This document shows, in pieces, positions 52,036 through 60,664 of a stretch of 64,000 nt of DNA (positions are counted from its first letter, which is position 1; each line of letters opens with the position of its first letter). A program made the translations under genes and the position numbers. Below the pieces are notes generated by a model. The model was not told where the DNA came from. It saw nothing but the letters and a program-made list of their open reading frames with translations, and made no database searches. Source of the DNA: Candidatus Eremiobacteraceae bacterium. GTDB lineage: Bacteria > Vulcanimicrobiota > Vulcanimicrobiia > Eremiobacterales > Eremiobacteraceae. The stretch is taken from contig DASTCX010000025.1 in assembly GCA_035710745.1 (NCBI GenBank), positions 186,001-250,000 of the forward strand. The letters are read 5' to 3'.

Positions 52036-52156
52036 GCAGCGACATCACCACGCGCGCATCGCGCGTCCAGCGCGACGATCGCCGTCCGAGGAACGTTCAT
52101 AGGGTACGGGGAAGAAGTATGCCCAGCCGTATGCTCTCGAGAAAGGAACGCGCTAC

Positions 52157-52225
52157 GTGGACACTCTCGTCGTCGTGCTCTTAGTTCTGATCCTGCTGGC
52201 TGTGACGGGTCACCTACACCTCTAA
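52157..52225 (+). CDS. 22-residue hydrophobic membrane peptide
   Basis: A short reading frame: GTG at 52157, with AAAGGA 9 bases upstream, and TAA at 52223-52225. The peptide MDTLVVVLLVLILLAVTG plus HLHL is one membrane helix with a negative N-terminus and a histidine-containing end. It resembles in kind the small single-helix proteins seen in many bacteria, but I cannot place it in a family. It lies between comEC and the sugar epimerase. Ribosome site and clean hydrophobicity support it; conservation is not known. Confidence 0.5.
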   Translation: MDTLVVVLLVLILLAVTGHLHL

Positions 52226-52287
52226 TCGCCGGTCTTCACCACTCGCCGCGATAGGCGGCCGATCTGGGTCGTGGGCCCGGGGTCTCC

Positions 52288-53223
52288 ATGCGCATCCTTG
52301 TGACCGGCGGTGCGGGCTTCATCGGTTCGCACGTCGTCGACGAATGCATCGCCGCCGGACACGATGTCTCGGTCGTCGATAACTTCTGGCAACACGGCGG
52401 CGGACGGCGTGCCAATCTCAACGCCAAGGCGAAGCTCCACGAGATGGACATCCGCGACAAGGATGTCCGTCAGGTCATCCGCTCGTTTCGCCCGGACGTC
52501 GTGAGCCACCACGCCGCACAGCATAGCGTCGCGATATCGACCTCCGATCCGGACTACGACGCGGACGTCAACATCCGTGGGCTCGTCAACATCCTCGAAG
52601 GCTGCGCGGCCAACGCCGTCAAGAAGGTCGTCTTCGCTTCGTCGGCCGCGACATACGGCACGCCGCAATACTTACCGATCAACGAGACGCACCCGCAACT
52701 CCCCGAATCGCCTTACGGCATCACGAAGATGGCCGCCGAGCACTACCTCCGCTACTATGCCGCTTCGAAGGGCCTCGCGTTCACCGCGCTCCGCTACGGC
52801 AACGTCTACGGACCCCGCCAAGATCCGAACGGTGAGGCCGGCGTCATCGCGATCTTCACCGGGCGGATCATCCGCGGCGAGCCGATCCGCGTCGACTGGG
52901 ATGGCGAGCAGCGCAAGGATTACGTCTTCGTGGGCGACGTCGCTCGCGCGAACGTCATCGCGCTGACGCAAGGCAAAGACGACGTCTTCAACATCGGAAC
53001 CGGCATCGGGACCTCGGTGAACTCACTGCACGCCGCGATCTCGTCCGCGGTGGGCCGCGACGTCGACGTCGTCCATGCGCCGAAGCGCCCGGGCGACGTG
53101 CGCACGTGCATCTTCGCGATCGACAAAGCGCGCGAACAGCTCGGCTGGGAACCGACGACGGCGCTCGCAGAGGGCATCGCGAAAACCGCGGCCTACTTCA
53201 AGAGCGCGACGACCGCCTCGTAG
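52288..53223 (+). CDS. NAD-dependent sugar epimerase/dehydratase (UDP-glucose 4-epimerase type)
   Basis: A 311-residue extended short-chain dehydrogenase. The NAD loop is ILVTGGAGFIGSHVVDE (residues 3-19), followed by DIRDKDV, VSHHAAQHSVAIS, the catalytic SSAATYG and SPYGITKMAAEHYLRYY (Tyr-x-x-x-Lys) and LRYGNVYGPRQDPNGEAGVIAIF. It would epimerise or dehydrate a nucleotide sugar for surface polysaccharide. The exact sugar is unclear. Its 3' end overlaps the convergent hydrolase gene by 31 bases. Confidence 0.93.
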   Translation: MRILVTGGAGFIGSHVVDECIAAGHDVSVVDNFWQHGGGRRANLNAKAKLHEMDIRDKDVRQVIRSFRPDVVSHHAAQHSVAISTSDPDYDADVNIRGLVNILEGCAANAVKKVVFASSAATYGTPQYLPINETHPQLPESPYGITKMAAEHYLRYYAASKGLAFTALRYGNVYGPRQDPNGEAGVIAIFTGRIIRGEPIRVDWDGEQRKDYVFVGDVARANVIALTQGKDDVFNIGTGIGTSVNSLHAAISSAVGRDVDVVHAPKRPGDVRTCIFAIDKAREQLGWEPTTALAEGIAKTAAYFKSATTAS

Positions 53224-54005
53224 AACGCTTCTGGCCGCTCTACGTACGTCATGTGACCTGAACGCGGGATCAGCACGAGCTTCGAATCACGTATCCCTGC
53301 TTGGAGCTCGCGCCCGGCCTCGGGCGGACAGATGAAGTCGCTTTCACCCGTCACGATCAGCGTCGGTGCCGTGACAAGTTGCAGATCCGCGCGAAGGTCG
53401 GTAGACAGGAACTCGTCCTCGTTGAAGTAGCGCAGCGCGTCGGCGTTGCATGGATGTGCCGCGAGCAGATCGACCCAACGCCTCGCGCGTTCGCCGTATT
53501 CGTGGAAGTATAGAGGCATTTCTCGAGCGACGACGCGGGCGAGTGCGGCGTCGTCTTCGTACTCGCCGGCTTGCTCTTGACGCAACGCATCGAGCGCATC
53601 CGGCAGCCACGGCTCGCCTTTGCTCGCATCGACCTTGCGTGCGAGCGCCGCTTCCACGTCGGACGAGAATCGCGCGGCCGTGCTCGCGAGCACGAGGCCA
53701 CTCACTTTTCCCGGATGCCGAGCGGCGAATCGCTGCGCGACGAGTCCGCCGTGGGAAAAGCCTAGCAGGAGCGATGGCTCTTCGATGAGTTCGGCGAGAT
53801 CGGCGACGTATTCGTCGAGGGCGTACGCCCTCGGATCGCTCGGCTTCGGCGTCGCACCCGTGCCGCGCGGATCGACGTACGCGACTTCAAACGCGCGTTC
53901 GAGCCCGCCGAAATCTGGATAGAACTCGGCCGAGCTCAAGCCAGGCCCGCCGGGGTGGGCGTACAGCCTCGGCCCCTTACCGCGATACGACACCGCGAGC
54001 TTCAC
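53193..54005 (-). CDS. Alpha/beta hydrolase (proline iminopeptidase-like)
   Basis: A 270-residue serine hydrolase. The oxyanion region is HPGGPGLSSAEF (about 17-28), the nucleophile is in LLGFSHGGLVAQ (about 80-91) and the acid is in VTGESDFICPPEAG, with the His in PRSGHMTYVERPEAF. HPGGPG resembles the HGGPG of proline iminopeptidases. The start is GTG at 54005, 13 bases after the leuS stop, so it follows leuS in a transcript. Substrate unknown. Confidence 0.87.
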   Translation of the reverse strand: MKLAVSYRGKGPRLYAHPGGPGLSSAEFYPDFGGLERAFEVAYVDPRGTGATPKPSDPRAYALDEYVADLAELIEEPSLLLGFSHGGLVAQRFAARHPGKVSGLVLASTAARFSSDVEAALARKVDASKGEPWLPDALDALRQEQAGEYEDDAALARVVAREMPLYFHEYGERARRWVDLLAAHPCNADALRYFNEDEFLSTDLRADLQLVTAPTLIVTGESDFICPPEAGRELQAGIRDSKLVLIPRSGHMTYVERPEAFYEAVVALLK

Positions 54006-54018
54006 GAATGCTCCGGCG

Positions 54019-56502
54019 TCATCCGACGACGATGTTGAGCAATCTGTCGGGCACGAAGATCTTCTTGCGGACGGATTTGCCGTCGATCTGAGCGGCGACG
54101 GTCGAGACGGTCATGGCCTTCTCGAGCACCGCGTCTTCGGTCGAACCCGGCGGCACCTCGACGACGCCGCGCCACTTGCCGTTCACTTGGACGACGACCT
54201 CGATAGCGTCGCGCCTTAGCGCGGCCTCGTCGGCCCCGGGCCACCTCTGTAAGTGAATGCTTTCCCGATGACCCGTGCGCTCCCACAGCTCTTCGGCGAT
54301 GTGCGGCGCGAACGGCGCGAGCAGCAGGAGCAGCATGCGCAGGCCCTCGCAGAACGCCGGCGATGACGCCGCATCCTCACGACCTGCGGCGTATTTCTCG
54401 ACCGCGTTGAGCAGCTTCATGATCGACGAGACGCACGTGTTCAGGTGGCGCCGTCCCTCGAACTCGTCCGTGATCGACTTGATCGTCGAATGGGTGACGA
54501 AGCGCAGGTCCGACTCATCGGCGGAAAGCGACGCATCGACACGTGGTCCCTCCCTCGCGACCGCCTCGGCGTTGCCGAGAACGAGCCGCCACACGGAAGC
54601 GAGGGTGCGCGTCACCCCCGCGATACCCGCCGTCGACCACGGGAAATCCGCGTCCGGCGGTCCGGCGAACATCTCGAACATGCGCAGCGCATCTGCGCCG
54701 TAGCGCTCGACGGTCTCATCGATGCCGACGACGTTGCCGCGCGACTTGCTCATCCGCAAGCCGTTCTCGCCCAACACCGAACCCTGGTTGAATAAACGCG
54801 TGAACGGCTCGTCGCCCGGGACGAGGCCTTCTTCGGCCAGCACCTTATAGAAGAAACGCGAGTAGAGCAAGTGGAGCACCGCGTGCTCGGCGCCGCCGAT
54901 GTATTGGTCGATCGGCGCCCAGTAGCGCGCAAGATCGACACGCCACGCGACTTCATCGTCGTGCGCGTCGAGATAGCGCAAATAATACCAAGACGAGCAC
55001 ATGAAGGTGTCCATCGTCTCGTGCTCGCGCGTCGCCGGGCCGTCGCCCAGCGGGCACGTCGTATTCATGAAGGACGGCACGTGCTCGAGCGGACTGCCCG
55101 CGACGCCCGTGAACGGCGCGTCGTCCGGCAGCCGGACGGGCAATGCGTCATCGGCGACCGGCACGAGCCCGTGATTCGGACAGTTGACGAACGGGATCGG
55201 CGCACCCCAATAGCGTTGGCGCGATATGAGCCAGTCGCGCAGCTTGTAGTTGACCGTCTGTTCGCCGACGCCGCGTTCGATGAGCAGCTCGGCGATCGCT
55301 TTGCGCGCCTGTTCGCTCGTGAGACCGGAGAACTCGCCGCTATCGACGAGCACGCCGTCGTCGACGAACGACGTGTCGCCGATCTTCTCATGCCCACCGG
55401 CAACCGGCACGATCACCGTCGCGACGCGCAAGCCATGCGCGTGCGCGAATTCGAGATCGCGTTGATCGTGCGCGGGAACGCCCATCACCGCGCCGGACCC
55501 ATATGTCGCGAGGACGTAGTTCGTCACCCAGATCGGCACGCGCTCGCCGGTGAGCGGATGGAGCGCGTAGGCGCCTGAGAAAACGCCCTGCTTCTCCATC
55601 GTGCGCTCGAGCTCGGTCCGATCCTTCGTCGCGGCGACGAACGCGCGAACGTCGTTCGCCTCGCTCGTGCCGCGGATGATCTCTTCGACGAGTGGATGCT
55701 CGGCCGCGATCGCGATGAACGTCGCGCCGTAGACCGTGTCGAGGCGCGTCGTGAAGACCGAGATCGACTCATCCAGACCTTCAACGGCGAACGAGAAGGT
55801 GACGCCCTCGCTGCGACCGATCCAGTTGCGCTGCATCGTTCGCACGCGCTCCGGCCAGCCGTCGAGGTGGTCGATGCCGGCGAGCAATGCGTCCGCGTAC
55901 GCCGTGATCTTGAAGAACCATTGGTTGAGAAGCCGGCGCTCGACGACGGACCCGCAGCGCCAACAGACCCCGCCTTCGGCCTGTTCGTTCGCGAGCACGG
56001 TTTTATCGACCGGGCACCAATTGACCGGGGCTTCCTTCTTATACGCGAGCCCGCGGCGGTACATCGATAAGAAGAGCCATTGCGTCCACCGGTAGTACTC
56101 GGGGTCCGACGTGTCGACTTCGCGAGTCCAATCGTACGACGTGCCGAGCATGCGCACTTGGCGCCGCATGTTCCCGATGTTCGACTCGGTCCATACGCGC
56201 GGCTGGATGCCACGCTGGATCGCAGCATTTTCCGCCGGCAGCCCGAACGCGTCCCAACCCATCGGGTGGAGCACGTTGAATCCGCGCATGCGGAGGAAGC
56301 GCCCGATGACGTCGCCGAGCGTGTAGTTGCGCGCGTGGCCGACGTGAAGATCGCCGCTCGGATACGGCAGCATCTCGAGCAAGTAGAATTTAGGCTTGTC
56401 GGCGCGCTCGACCGCCCGGTTCTGGCCGCTGTCCTCCCACGCGCGCTGCCACTTCGGCTCGATCGTCCGAGGTTCGTACGGCGGGATCTCCTTCGATGCC
56501 AT
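54019..56502 (-). CDS. leuS: Leucyl-tRNA synthetase
   Basis: Charges tRNA-Leu. The 827-residue class I enzyme has the HIGH motif in PSGDLHVGHARNYTLGD (about 47-63), a zinc knuckle (CWRCG), the CP1 editing domain (TRLDTVYGATFIAIA), and KMSKS in GLRMSKSRGNVVG near 595. The anticodon-binding and C-terminal domains are complete. The ATG at 56502 (MASKEIPPYEP) is chosen; the upstream extension has no ribosome site and lacks homology. Confidence 0.97.
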   Translation of the reverse strand: MASKEIPPYEPRTIEPKWQRAWEDSGQNRAVERADKPKFYLLEMLPYPSGDLHVGHARNYTLGDVIGRFLRMRGFNVLHPMGWDAFGLPAENAAIQRGIQPRVWTESNIGNMRRQVRMLGTSYDWTREVDTSDPEYYRWTQWLFLSMYRRGLAYKKEAPVNWCPVDKTVLANEQAEGGVCWRCGSVVERRLLNQWFFKITAYADALLAGIDHLDGWPERVRTMQRNWIGRSEGVTFSFAVEGLDESISVFTTRLDTVYGATFIAIAAEHPLVEEIIRGTSEANDVRAFVAATKDRTELERTMEKQGVFSGAYALHPLTGERVPIWVTNYVLATYGSGAVMGVPAHDQRDLEFAHAHGLRVATVIVPVAGGHEKIGDTSFVDDGVLVDSGEFSGLTSEQARKAIAELLIERGVGEQTVNYKLRDWLISRQRYWGAPIPFVNCPNHGLVPVADDALPVRLPDDAPFTGVAGSPLEHVPSFMNTTCPLGDGPATREHETMDTFMCSSWYYLRYLDAHDDEVAWRVDLARYWAPIDQYIGGAEHAVLHLLYSRFFYKVLAEEGLVPGDEPFTRLFNQGSVLGENGLRMSKSRGNVVGIDETVERYGADALRMFEMFAGPPDADFPWSTAGIAGVTRTLASVWRLVLGNAEAVAREGPRVDASLSADESDLRFVTHSTIKSITDEFEGRRHLNTCVSSIMKLLNAVEKYAAGREDAASSPAFCEGLRMLLLLLAPFAPHIAEELWERTGHRESIHLQRWPGADEAALRRDAIEVVVQVNGKWRGVVEVPPGSTEDAVLEKAMTVSTVAAQIDGKSVRKKIFVPDRLLNIVVG

Positions 56503-56572
56503 AGGTCGGCTGTTACAATGCGCCCCGGCAGTTGCCCTTGACGCGATGATGACGGCAAGGGAGTCTAGCGGC

Positions 56573-57274
56573 ATGGAACGCTTCAAGCCGTACGCGCGGT
56601 GGGCCGCGGTCATCGCCGGTGCCGTCGCTCTCGCTTTTGCGTACTTCGCGCCGCACCGGACAGACTCGGTCGTCGTCGCCGACGACTCGCCGCCGCCGCC
56701 GCAAGCGATCGCCTCCGCGGAAGTCGCCGCGACTGCATCCCCTTCGCCGGGCGAAATCGCGGTCTACGTCTGCGGGGCGATCCGCCACGTCGGCGTCTTC
56801 CGATTGTCGCCTGGTTCGCGAGTCGTCGACGCGGTCGCTCAAGCCGGCGGTCTCGCTGGCGATGCCGATCCGGAGGCGATCAATCTCGCCGAGCCGCTCG
56901 TCGACGGCATGAAGATCGACGTGCCGAAGAAGGGCGCGCGTCCTTCGACCTATTCATTCGGCGGCGGTGGCGCGACTTACGACCTTGCGTCGACCGGCGC
57001 AAGCGCGACGGGTTCGAGTTCGCACCGCTCGACGCACCACCGAAGCAGCGGCCGCTCCGGTGCGGCGAAACTCCAGCCGGGTGAGACGGTCGACGTCAAT
57101 ACGGCCGGCGAGAGCGAGCTCGAACGGCTGCCTGGAGTCGGCCCGAGCCTCGCGCGCCGGATAATCGAGTACCGCGAGGCGAATGGCCTCTTCGGAACGC
57201 CGGATGATCTCCAGAACGTCTCCGGCATCGGGCCGAGCAAGTACGCCAAGATGGAAGCCTTCGTCCGCGTCTGA
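56573..57274 (+). CDS. comEA: ComEA-like DNA-binding competence protein
   Basis: A 233-residue DNA receptor of the transformation machinery. An N-terminal membrane anchor (about 8-28) is followed by a SLBB domain (VYVCGAIRHVGVFRLSPGSRVVDAVAQAGGL, 64-95), a Gly/Ser/His-rich linker and a C-terminal helix-hairpin-helix domain (VDVNTAGESELERLPGVGPSLARRIIEYRE, VSGIGPSKYAKM). The ATG at 56573 has AAGGGAG 9 bases upstream. It is divergent from leuS. With comEC nearby, natural competence is likely. Confidence 0.93.
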   Translation: MERFKPYARWAAVIAGAVALAFAYFAPHRTDSVVVADDSPPPPQAIASAEVAATASPSPGEIAVYVCGAIRHVGVFRLSPGSRVVDAVAQAGGLAGDADPEAINLAEPLVDGMKIDVPKKGARPSTYSFGGGGATYDLASTGASATGSSSHRSTHHRSSGRSGAAKLQPGETVDVNTAGESELERLPGVGPSLARRIIEYREANGLFGTPDDLQNVSGIGPSKYAKMEAFVRV

Positions 57275-57324
57275 AGACATCCGAGACGCGCGCTAGCGCG
57301 TATCTACGGGCGGAGGTACGGCTC

Positions 57325-57831
57325 ATGTCAAGATCGCTCGCCCTTGCCGCCCTGTGCTCGCTCTTCTTATCTCCTCCGACCGGCGCCCAGGCTTCTACCA
57401 CTAACCTCGACACCGTCTTGTCGTCGCACGACTGGCTCAACGGTCACGTGAGCGAGTCCGATGTCCGAGGCAAGGTCGTCCTCGTCGATTTCTACACGTT
57501 CGAGTGCATCAATTGCCAGCACGTCGAACCGAACTTGCGCAAGCTCTATCGCGACACTCGGCGTGACGACCTCGTCGTCATCAGCGTCCACAGCCCGGAG
57601 ACGCCGTTCGAACGCGATCGTTCGAACCTAAAGGCTTCGATCGCCTCGCAAGGCATCGCGTGGCCGGTCGTCGTCGACAACGGCTTTGCTGTTTGGAATG
57701 CGTACGGTGTGTCAGCATGGCCGACGCAGCTCATCTTCGACCGACACGGCGAACTCGTCAAGACGATCGTCGGGGAAGGTCAGGACGACGATGTGAACAG
57801 CACCGTCCGCGAACTCATCGCCCAGAAGTAG
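57325..57831 (+). CDS. Secreted thioredoxin-like (TlpA/ResA-type) protein
   Basis: A 168-residue exported thioredoxin-fold protein. The signal peptide is about residues 1-23 (SLALAALCSLFLSPPTGAQA). The redox pair is in FYTFECINCQHVEPNL (C-I-N-C, near 58-61), and the cis-proline is in GVSAWPTQLIF. It could reduce disulfides for cytochrome c maturation or act in general thiol exchange. The ATG at 57325 has GGAGG 9 bases upstream, and the gene ends with a clear terminator. C-I-N-C is unusual compared with C-P-x-C. Confidence 0.88.
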   Translation: MSRSLALAALCSLFLSPPTGAQASTTNLDTVLSSHDWLNGHVSESDVRGKVVLVDFYTFECINCQHVEPNLRKLYRDTRRDDLVVISVHSPETPFERDRSNLKASIASQGIAWPVVVDNGFAVWNAYGVSAWPTQLIFDRHGELVKTIVGEGQDDDVNSTVRELIAQK

Positions 57832-57832
57832 T

Positions 57833-57858
57833 AGGCCGAGCGAAGCTCGGCTATTTTT
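57833..57858 (+). terminator. Rho-independent terminator
   Basis: GCCGAGC-GAA-GCTCGGC followed by TATTTTT, directly after the thioredoxin-like gene. It also lies just past the stop of the convergent molybdopterin gene. Confidence 0.9.
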
Positions 57859-57861
57859 CCG

Positions 57862-58614
57862 TTAGATCCCGGCGAACCACTCGTAGCCCTGGTCCTCCCA
57901 GTAGCCGCCGTTTCCGAGCATCCCGCCAAGCCCTGCGACGACTTCGATGCGCTGAACGTACTTCGCGCTCTTGTAGCCGAGCTGCGTCGGCACTTTGAGT
58001 CTGATCGGCGCGCCGTTCTCGACCGGGATCGGCTTGTCGTTGAGGTCGTACGCAAGCAGCGCTTGCGGGTGCGCGGCCTGACGCATGTCGAGCGACTCGT
58101 AGTACGCCTCGCCCGCGCCATCTTGATCCATGCAATGAAAGACGACGTAGCGCGCTTTCGACTGCGGCGAGCTCTCGGAGAGGACGTCGCGCAGCAGCAC
58201 GCCGGTCCACTTCCCGATGACGCTCCATCCCTCGACGCAATCGTGGCGCGTCACTTGCGCGACGCGCGGGAATGAACGGCGCAGCGTGTCGAGGTCGTAC
58301 GATTTCGGCGTGTCGACAAGGCCCGTGACGAACAGCCGGTAGCCATGCCACGCTCTACGGCTCCACGCGACGTAGTCGGGCGTCGATGGCGGATCGAACC
58401 CGTTCTGGCGAAAGACGGGCGAGATCGCCGATTCTGCGTACTCGCGCGCCATCGGCTGACCCGCCCCGAGCAGCGCAAGGTCGAGACGCTCGGGCAGCTC
58501 GAGCACGCGATGGAAGCTCGCATTCTCGGTGAGGTTCGTCGCGATACCCGCGCAACCGGCGAGCGTCGTCGTTCCGACGAGCGCGAGAAATCCGGCGCGA
58601 TGCATTTTTCTCAC
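57862..58614 (-). CDS. Molybdopterin-dependent oxidoreductase (sulfite oxidase / MsrP-like fold)
   Basis: A 250-residue protein with the sulfite-oxidase molybdopterin domain. The Mo-ligand cysteine is in TRHDCVEGWSVIGKWTGVLL, and VLRDVLSESSPQ and APIRLKVPTQLGYKSAKYVQRIEV are typical. The N-terminus has a lipobox (LAGCAG, Cys at about 18 of the GTG form) and RAGFLALVG but no clear twin-arginine pair. The start GTG at 58614 overlaps the cytochrome b stop as GTGA. It probably takes electrons from or gives them to that cytochrome at the membrane. Substrate unknown. Confidence 0.88.
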   Translation of the reverse strand: MRKMHRAGFLALVGTTTLAGCAGIATNLTENASFHRVLELPERLDLALLGAGQPMAREYAESAISPVFRQNGFDPPSTPDYVAWSRRAWHGYRLFVTGLVDTPKSYDLDTLRRSFPRVAQVTRHDCVEGWSVIGKWTGVLLRDVLSESSPQSKARYVVFHCMDQDGAGEAYYESLDMRQAAHPQALLAYDLNDKPIPVENGAPIRLKVPTQLGYKSAKYVQRIEVVAGLGGMLGNGGYWEDQGYEWFAGI

Positions 58615-59504
58615 GACGATCCCTCTTCGGTTGGCGGGGTTGGCGGCGGTTCGTCGTTCGGCGGCGTTTCTGCGACGGGCGGGGCTGCCGATGCCGGCGC
58701 GCTGACCGACGCGGTGCTGAACGCCAGCTCGGGCTCGACGACGAACCAGCCGGTGATCATCGATCGTAGGTTGTTCCAAACGCCCGTGAGCGCGACCATC
58801 GAGATGTGCACGACGAAGAACGCCATGAGGGCGATCATGCCGCCGAAGTGCCAGATGCGAGCGAATTGTCTCCCGCCGAACATCGCCGGCAGCCACGGCG
58901 CCCATGAGTCGACCGACGGTCCGAGGGCGAGGCCGGAAAGAATGATGATCGGTGCGACGATGAAGACGACGCCGAAGTACGACAGCTTTTGCATCGGGTT
59001 GAGATGCGCGCGCGGTTTGACGCGCCAAGGCAAGAGATGCGCTTTCAGCGCGGCCGGCAATGCTCGTAAGTCGGCGAGCGTCGGTCGCAGATCGAACGCC
59101 CACCTCGCGTAAAGGACGGCGCAGATGACGAAGACCCAGGCGAAGAACAGATGCCATCTGCGGCCGTCCGCGAGGTCTTGATACGCGGGAATCGTCGCCC
59201 ACGACGGAAACGCGCGGACGGTTTCTACGCCCTGACCGTCCGGCCCGTAGCCGAGGACGTGCGTCGTATAGAACCGCCGGCCGCCCACTTGCACCCAGCC
59301 TTCAGGGCTATCCATATCCGCGGAACCGGTGATGGACAACACCGGGCTTTGAAAAGTCGAGGCGTCGGACGCGTACAGTGCGGGATGCGCGTTGAATATC
59401 TGCATGCCGCTCATCGCGAGCACGAACAGCGCGAGCGCGCTCACCCAGTGCGTGAGCCGCACGACGATGGGATGACGGTATATCTTTTGCTTCATGGGTG
59501 CCAT
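58611..59504 (-). CDS. Cytochrome b561-type membrane subunit (PF01292-like)
   Basis: A 297-residue diheme-type cytochrome b. Four membrane segments are seen: near residue 18-38 (RLTHWVSALALFVLAMSG), 110-128 (WHLFFAWVFVICAVLYARW), 170-190 (LSYFGVVFIVAPIIILSGLAL) and 215-235 (IALMAFFVVHISMVALTGV). Histidines in RLTHW, GRRWHLF and VVHISM are candidate heme ligands. It has a long C-terminal Pro/Ala-rich tail. It is coupled to the molybdopterin gene, so the two form a membrane redox complex linked to the quinone pool. Confidence 0.88.
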   Translation of the reverse strand: MAPMKQKIYRHPIVVRLTHWVSALALFVLAMSGMQIFNAHPALYASDASTFQSPVLSITGSADMDSPEGWVQVGGRRFYTTHVLGYGPDGQGVETVRAFPSWATIPAYQDLADGRRWHLFFAWVFVICAVLYARWAFDLRPTLADLRALPAALKAHLLPWRVKPRAHLNPMQKLSYFGVVFIVAPIIILSGLALGPSVDSWAPWLPAMFGGRQFARIWHFGGMIALMAFFVVHISMVALTGVWNNLRSMITGWFVVEPELAFSTASVSAPASAAPPVAETPPNDEPPPTPPTEEGSS

Positions 59505-59557
59505 CGCGGTCGTCCGTCCATCAGAAAGCTATACGTCCGGCAGCGGTTCCCGGATGC

Positions 59558-59836
59558 CTAGTTGCGGGCTCGCCGTTTTCGCTTCCCAAGCCGCTTGACG
59601 GAGACGTTGAGCTTCTTGACCGCCGAATTGACATGCGATTTGACGATGCCGCGCACGATCGATTCGACCTCGCGCCGCTCCGGATACGTCCCCATGTATG
59701 GAAGCACGCCGAGCACGACGCCGCACGACGTACATGCGACGGTCGTCACGCGCAGCGTGCCGCCGGCACGCTCTTCGCGCGCGCGAAACGGCACCGCTTT
59801 GAGACAATGCGGGCACTTCCGCTTGAAGATCTCCAT
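59558..59836 (-). CDS. Zinc-ribbon protein
   Basis: A 92-residue protein with a four-cysteine zinc ribbon (CPHC at residues 8-11 and CTSC near 35-38). A helical stretch follows (RREVESIVRGIVKSHVNSAVKKL) and the tail is very basic (KRLGKRKRRARN). It may bind nucleic acid. No homologue recognised. ATG at 59836 is the best start, though no ribosome site is seen. It is divergent from the transglutaminase-like gene, 63 bases away. Confidence 0.65.
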   Translation of the reverse strand: MEIFKRKCPHCLKAVPFRAREERAGGTLRVTTVACTSCGVVLGVLPYMGTYPERREVESIVRGIVKSHVNSAVKKLNVSVKRLGKRKRRARN

Positions 59837-59899
59837 GCGATGGTTTTCAAGGAGCGCATAGCGGAACCCCCGTCGCGCACAGCGAACGACTAAGCCCCA

Positions 59900-60664
59900 G
59901 TGGCCGACGCAATGCACGGTTTCAGCGCTCGCGAGTTGCGGACGCTCCGAAGCCTGAAGACGCCAGCTGGGGTCCAGCGGCTGCTGAACGCGCTGAGCTA
60001 CCACGACGCCGATACTGCGTGGTCTCCGCGTCGCGTCTTGCGCGAAGGCACCGGACACTGCCTCGAGGGCGGCATTCTCGCGGCAGCGGCTCTACGGGCG
60101 ATCGGGCACCCGCCGCTCATCCTCGACCTCGAAGGCGAAAAAGACGACGACCACATCATCGCCGTCTATCGCGAGCGCGGCCACTGGGGCGCGGTCTCGA
60201 AGTCGCACTTCAACGGGCTGCGCGAGCGGCCGCCCATCTTCCGGACGCTCCGCGAGCTCGCGCTCACATACTTCGAGGACTACTACAACGGGCGCGGCGA
60301 GCGGACGCTGCGCAGATATTCGCGCCCGATCGACCTATCGCGCTTCGATCATCTCGATTGGATGACGACCGAACGCCCGATCTGGTTCGTGCCGCGCTAT
60401 CTCGTCGAAGAGGCAAAGCACATCCCGCTCATTTCGCGGGCGCAAGCGAAATCGCTCGTCCGCCTCGACCGCTTGTCTATCCAGGCCGGCCTCATCGGCT
60501 ACGACCACTCGCACATGTTCGCGAACGGCAAGTCGATATACGCCGAGCTCGCGCACACCGACCCGCGGACGAACGGTCCCAAACGAAGCGCGACCGCTTC
60601 GAAAGACAATGGAGCGGCCGAGCTTTACGCTCGACCGCCGCGGTCTCGCTCGAAGCCGACATAG
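59900..60664 (+). CDS. Transglutaminase-like cysteine hydrolase family candidate
   Basis: A 254-residue protein. GTGHCLEGGILAAAALRAIGHPPLIL (about 50-75) places a Cys at the start of a helix, and DDDHIIAVYRERGHWGAVSKS (about 82-102) gives a His in a strand, as in transglutaminase/arylamine-transferase folds. A third catalytic residue is not certain. The last 15 or so residues come from a palindromic repeat at 60614-60639 that has run into the gene, so the original C-terminus is probably near DNG at about residue 237. Start GTG at 59900; an ATG at 59912 is possible. Confidence 0.68.
   Translation: MADAMHGFSARELRTLRSLKTPAGVQRLLNALSYHDADTAWSPRRVLREGTGHCLEGGILAAAALRAIGHPPLILDLEGEKDDDHIIAVYRERGHWGAVSKSHFNGLRERPPIFRTLRELALTYFEDYYNGRGERTLRRYSRPIDLSRFDHLDWMTTERPIWFVPRYLVEEAKHIPLISRAQAKSLVRLDRLSIQAGLIGYDHSHMFANGKSIYAELAHTDPRTNGPKRSATASKDNGAAELYARPPRSRSKPT

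Noticed and set aside
54019-56613. Longer N-terminus for leuS starting at 56613
   Set aside because: The extra 37 residues overlap the divergent comEA start, have no ribosome site and do not resemble LeuS. The ATG at 56502 begins with the family's usual short lead.
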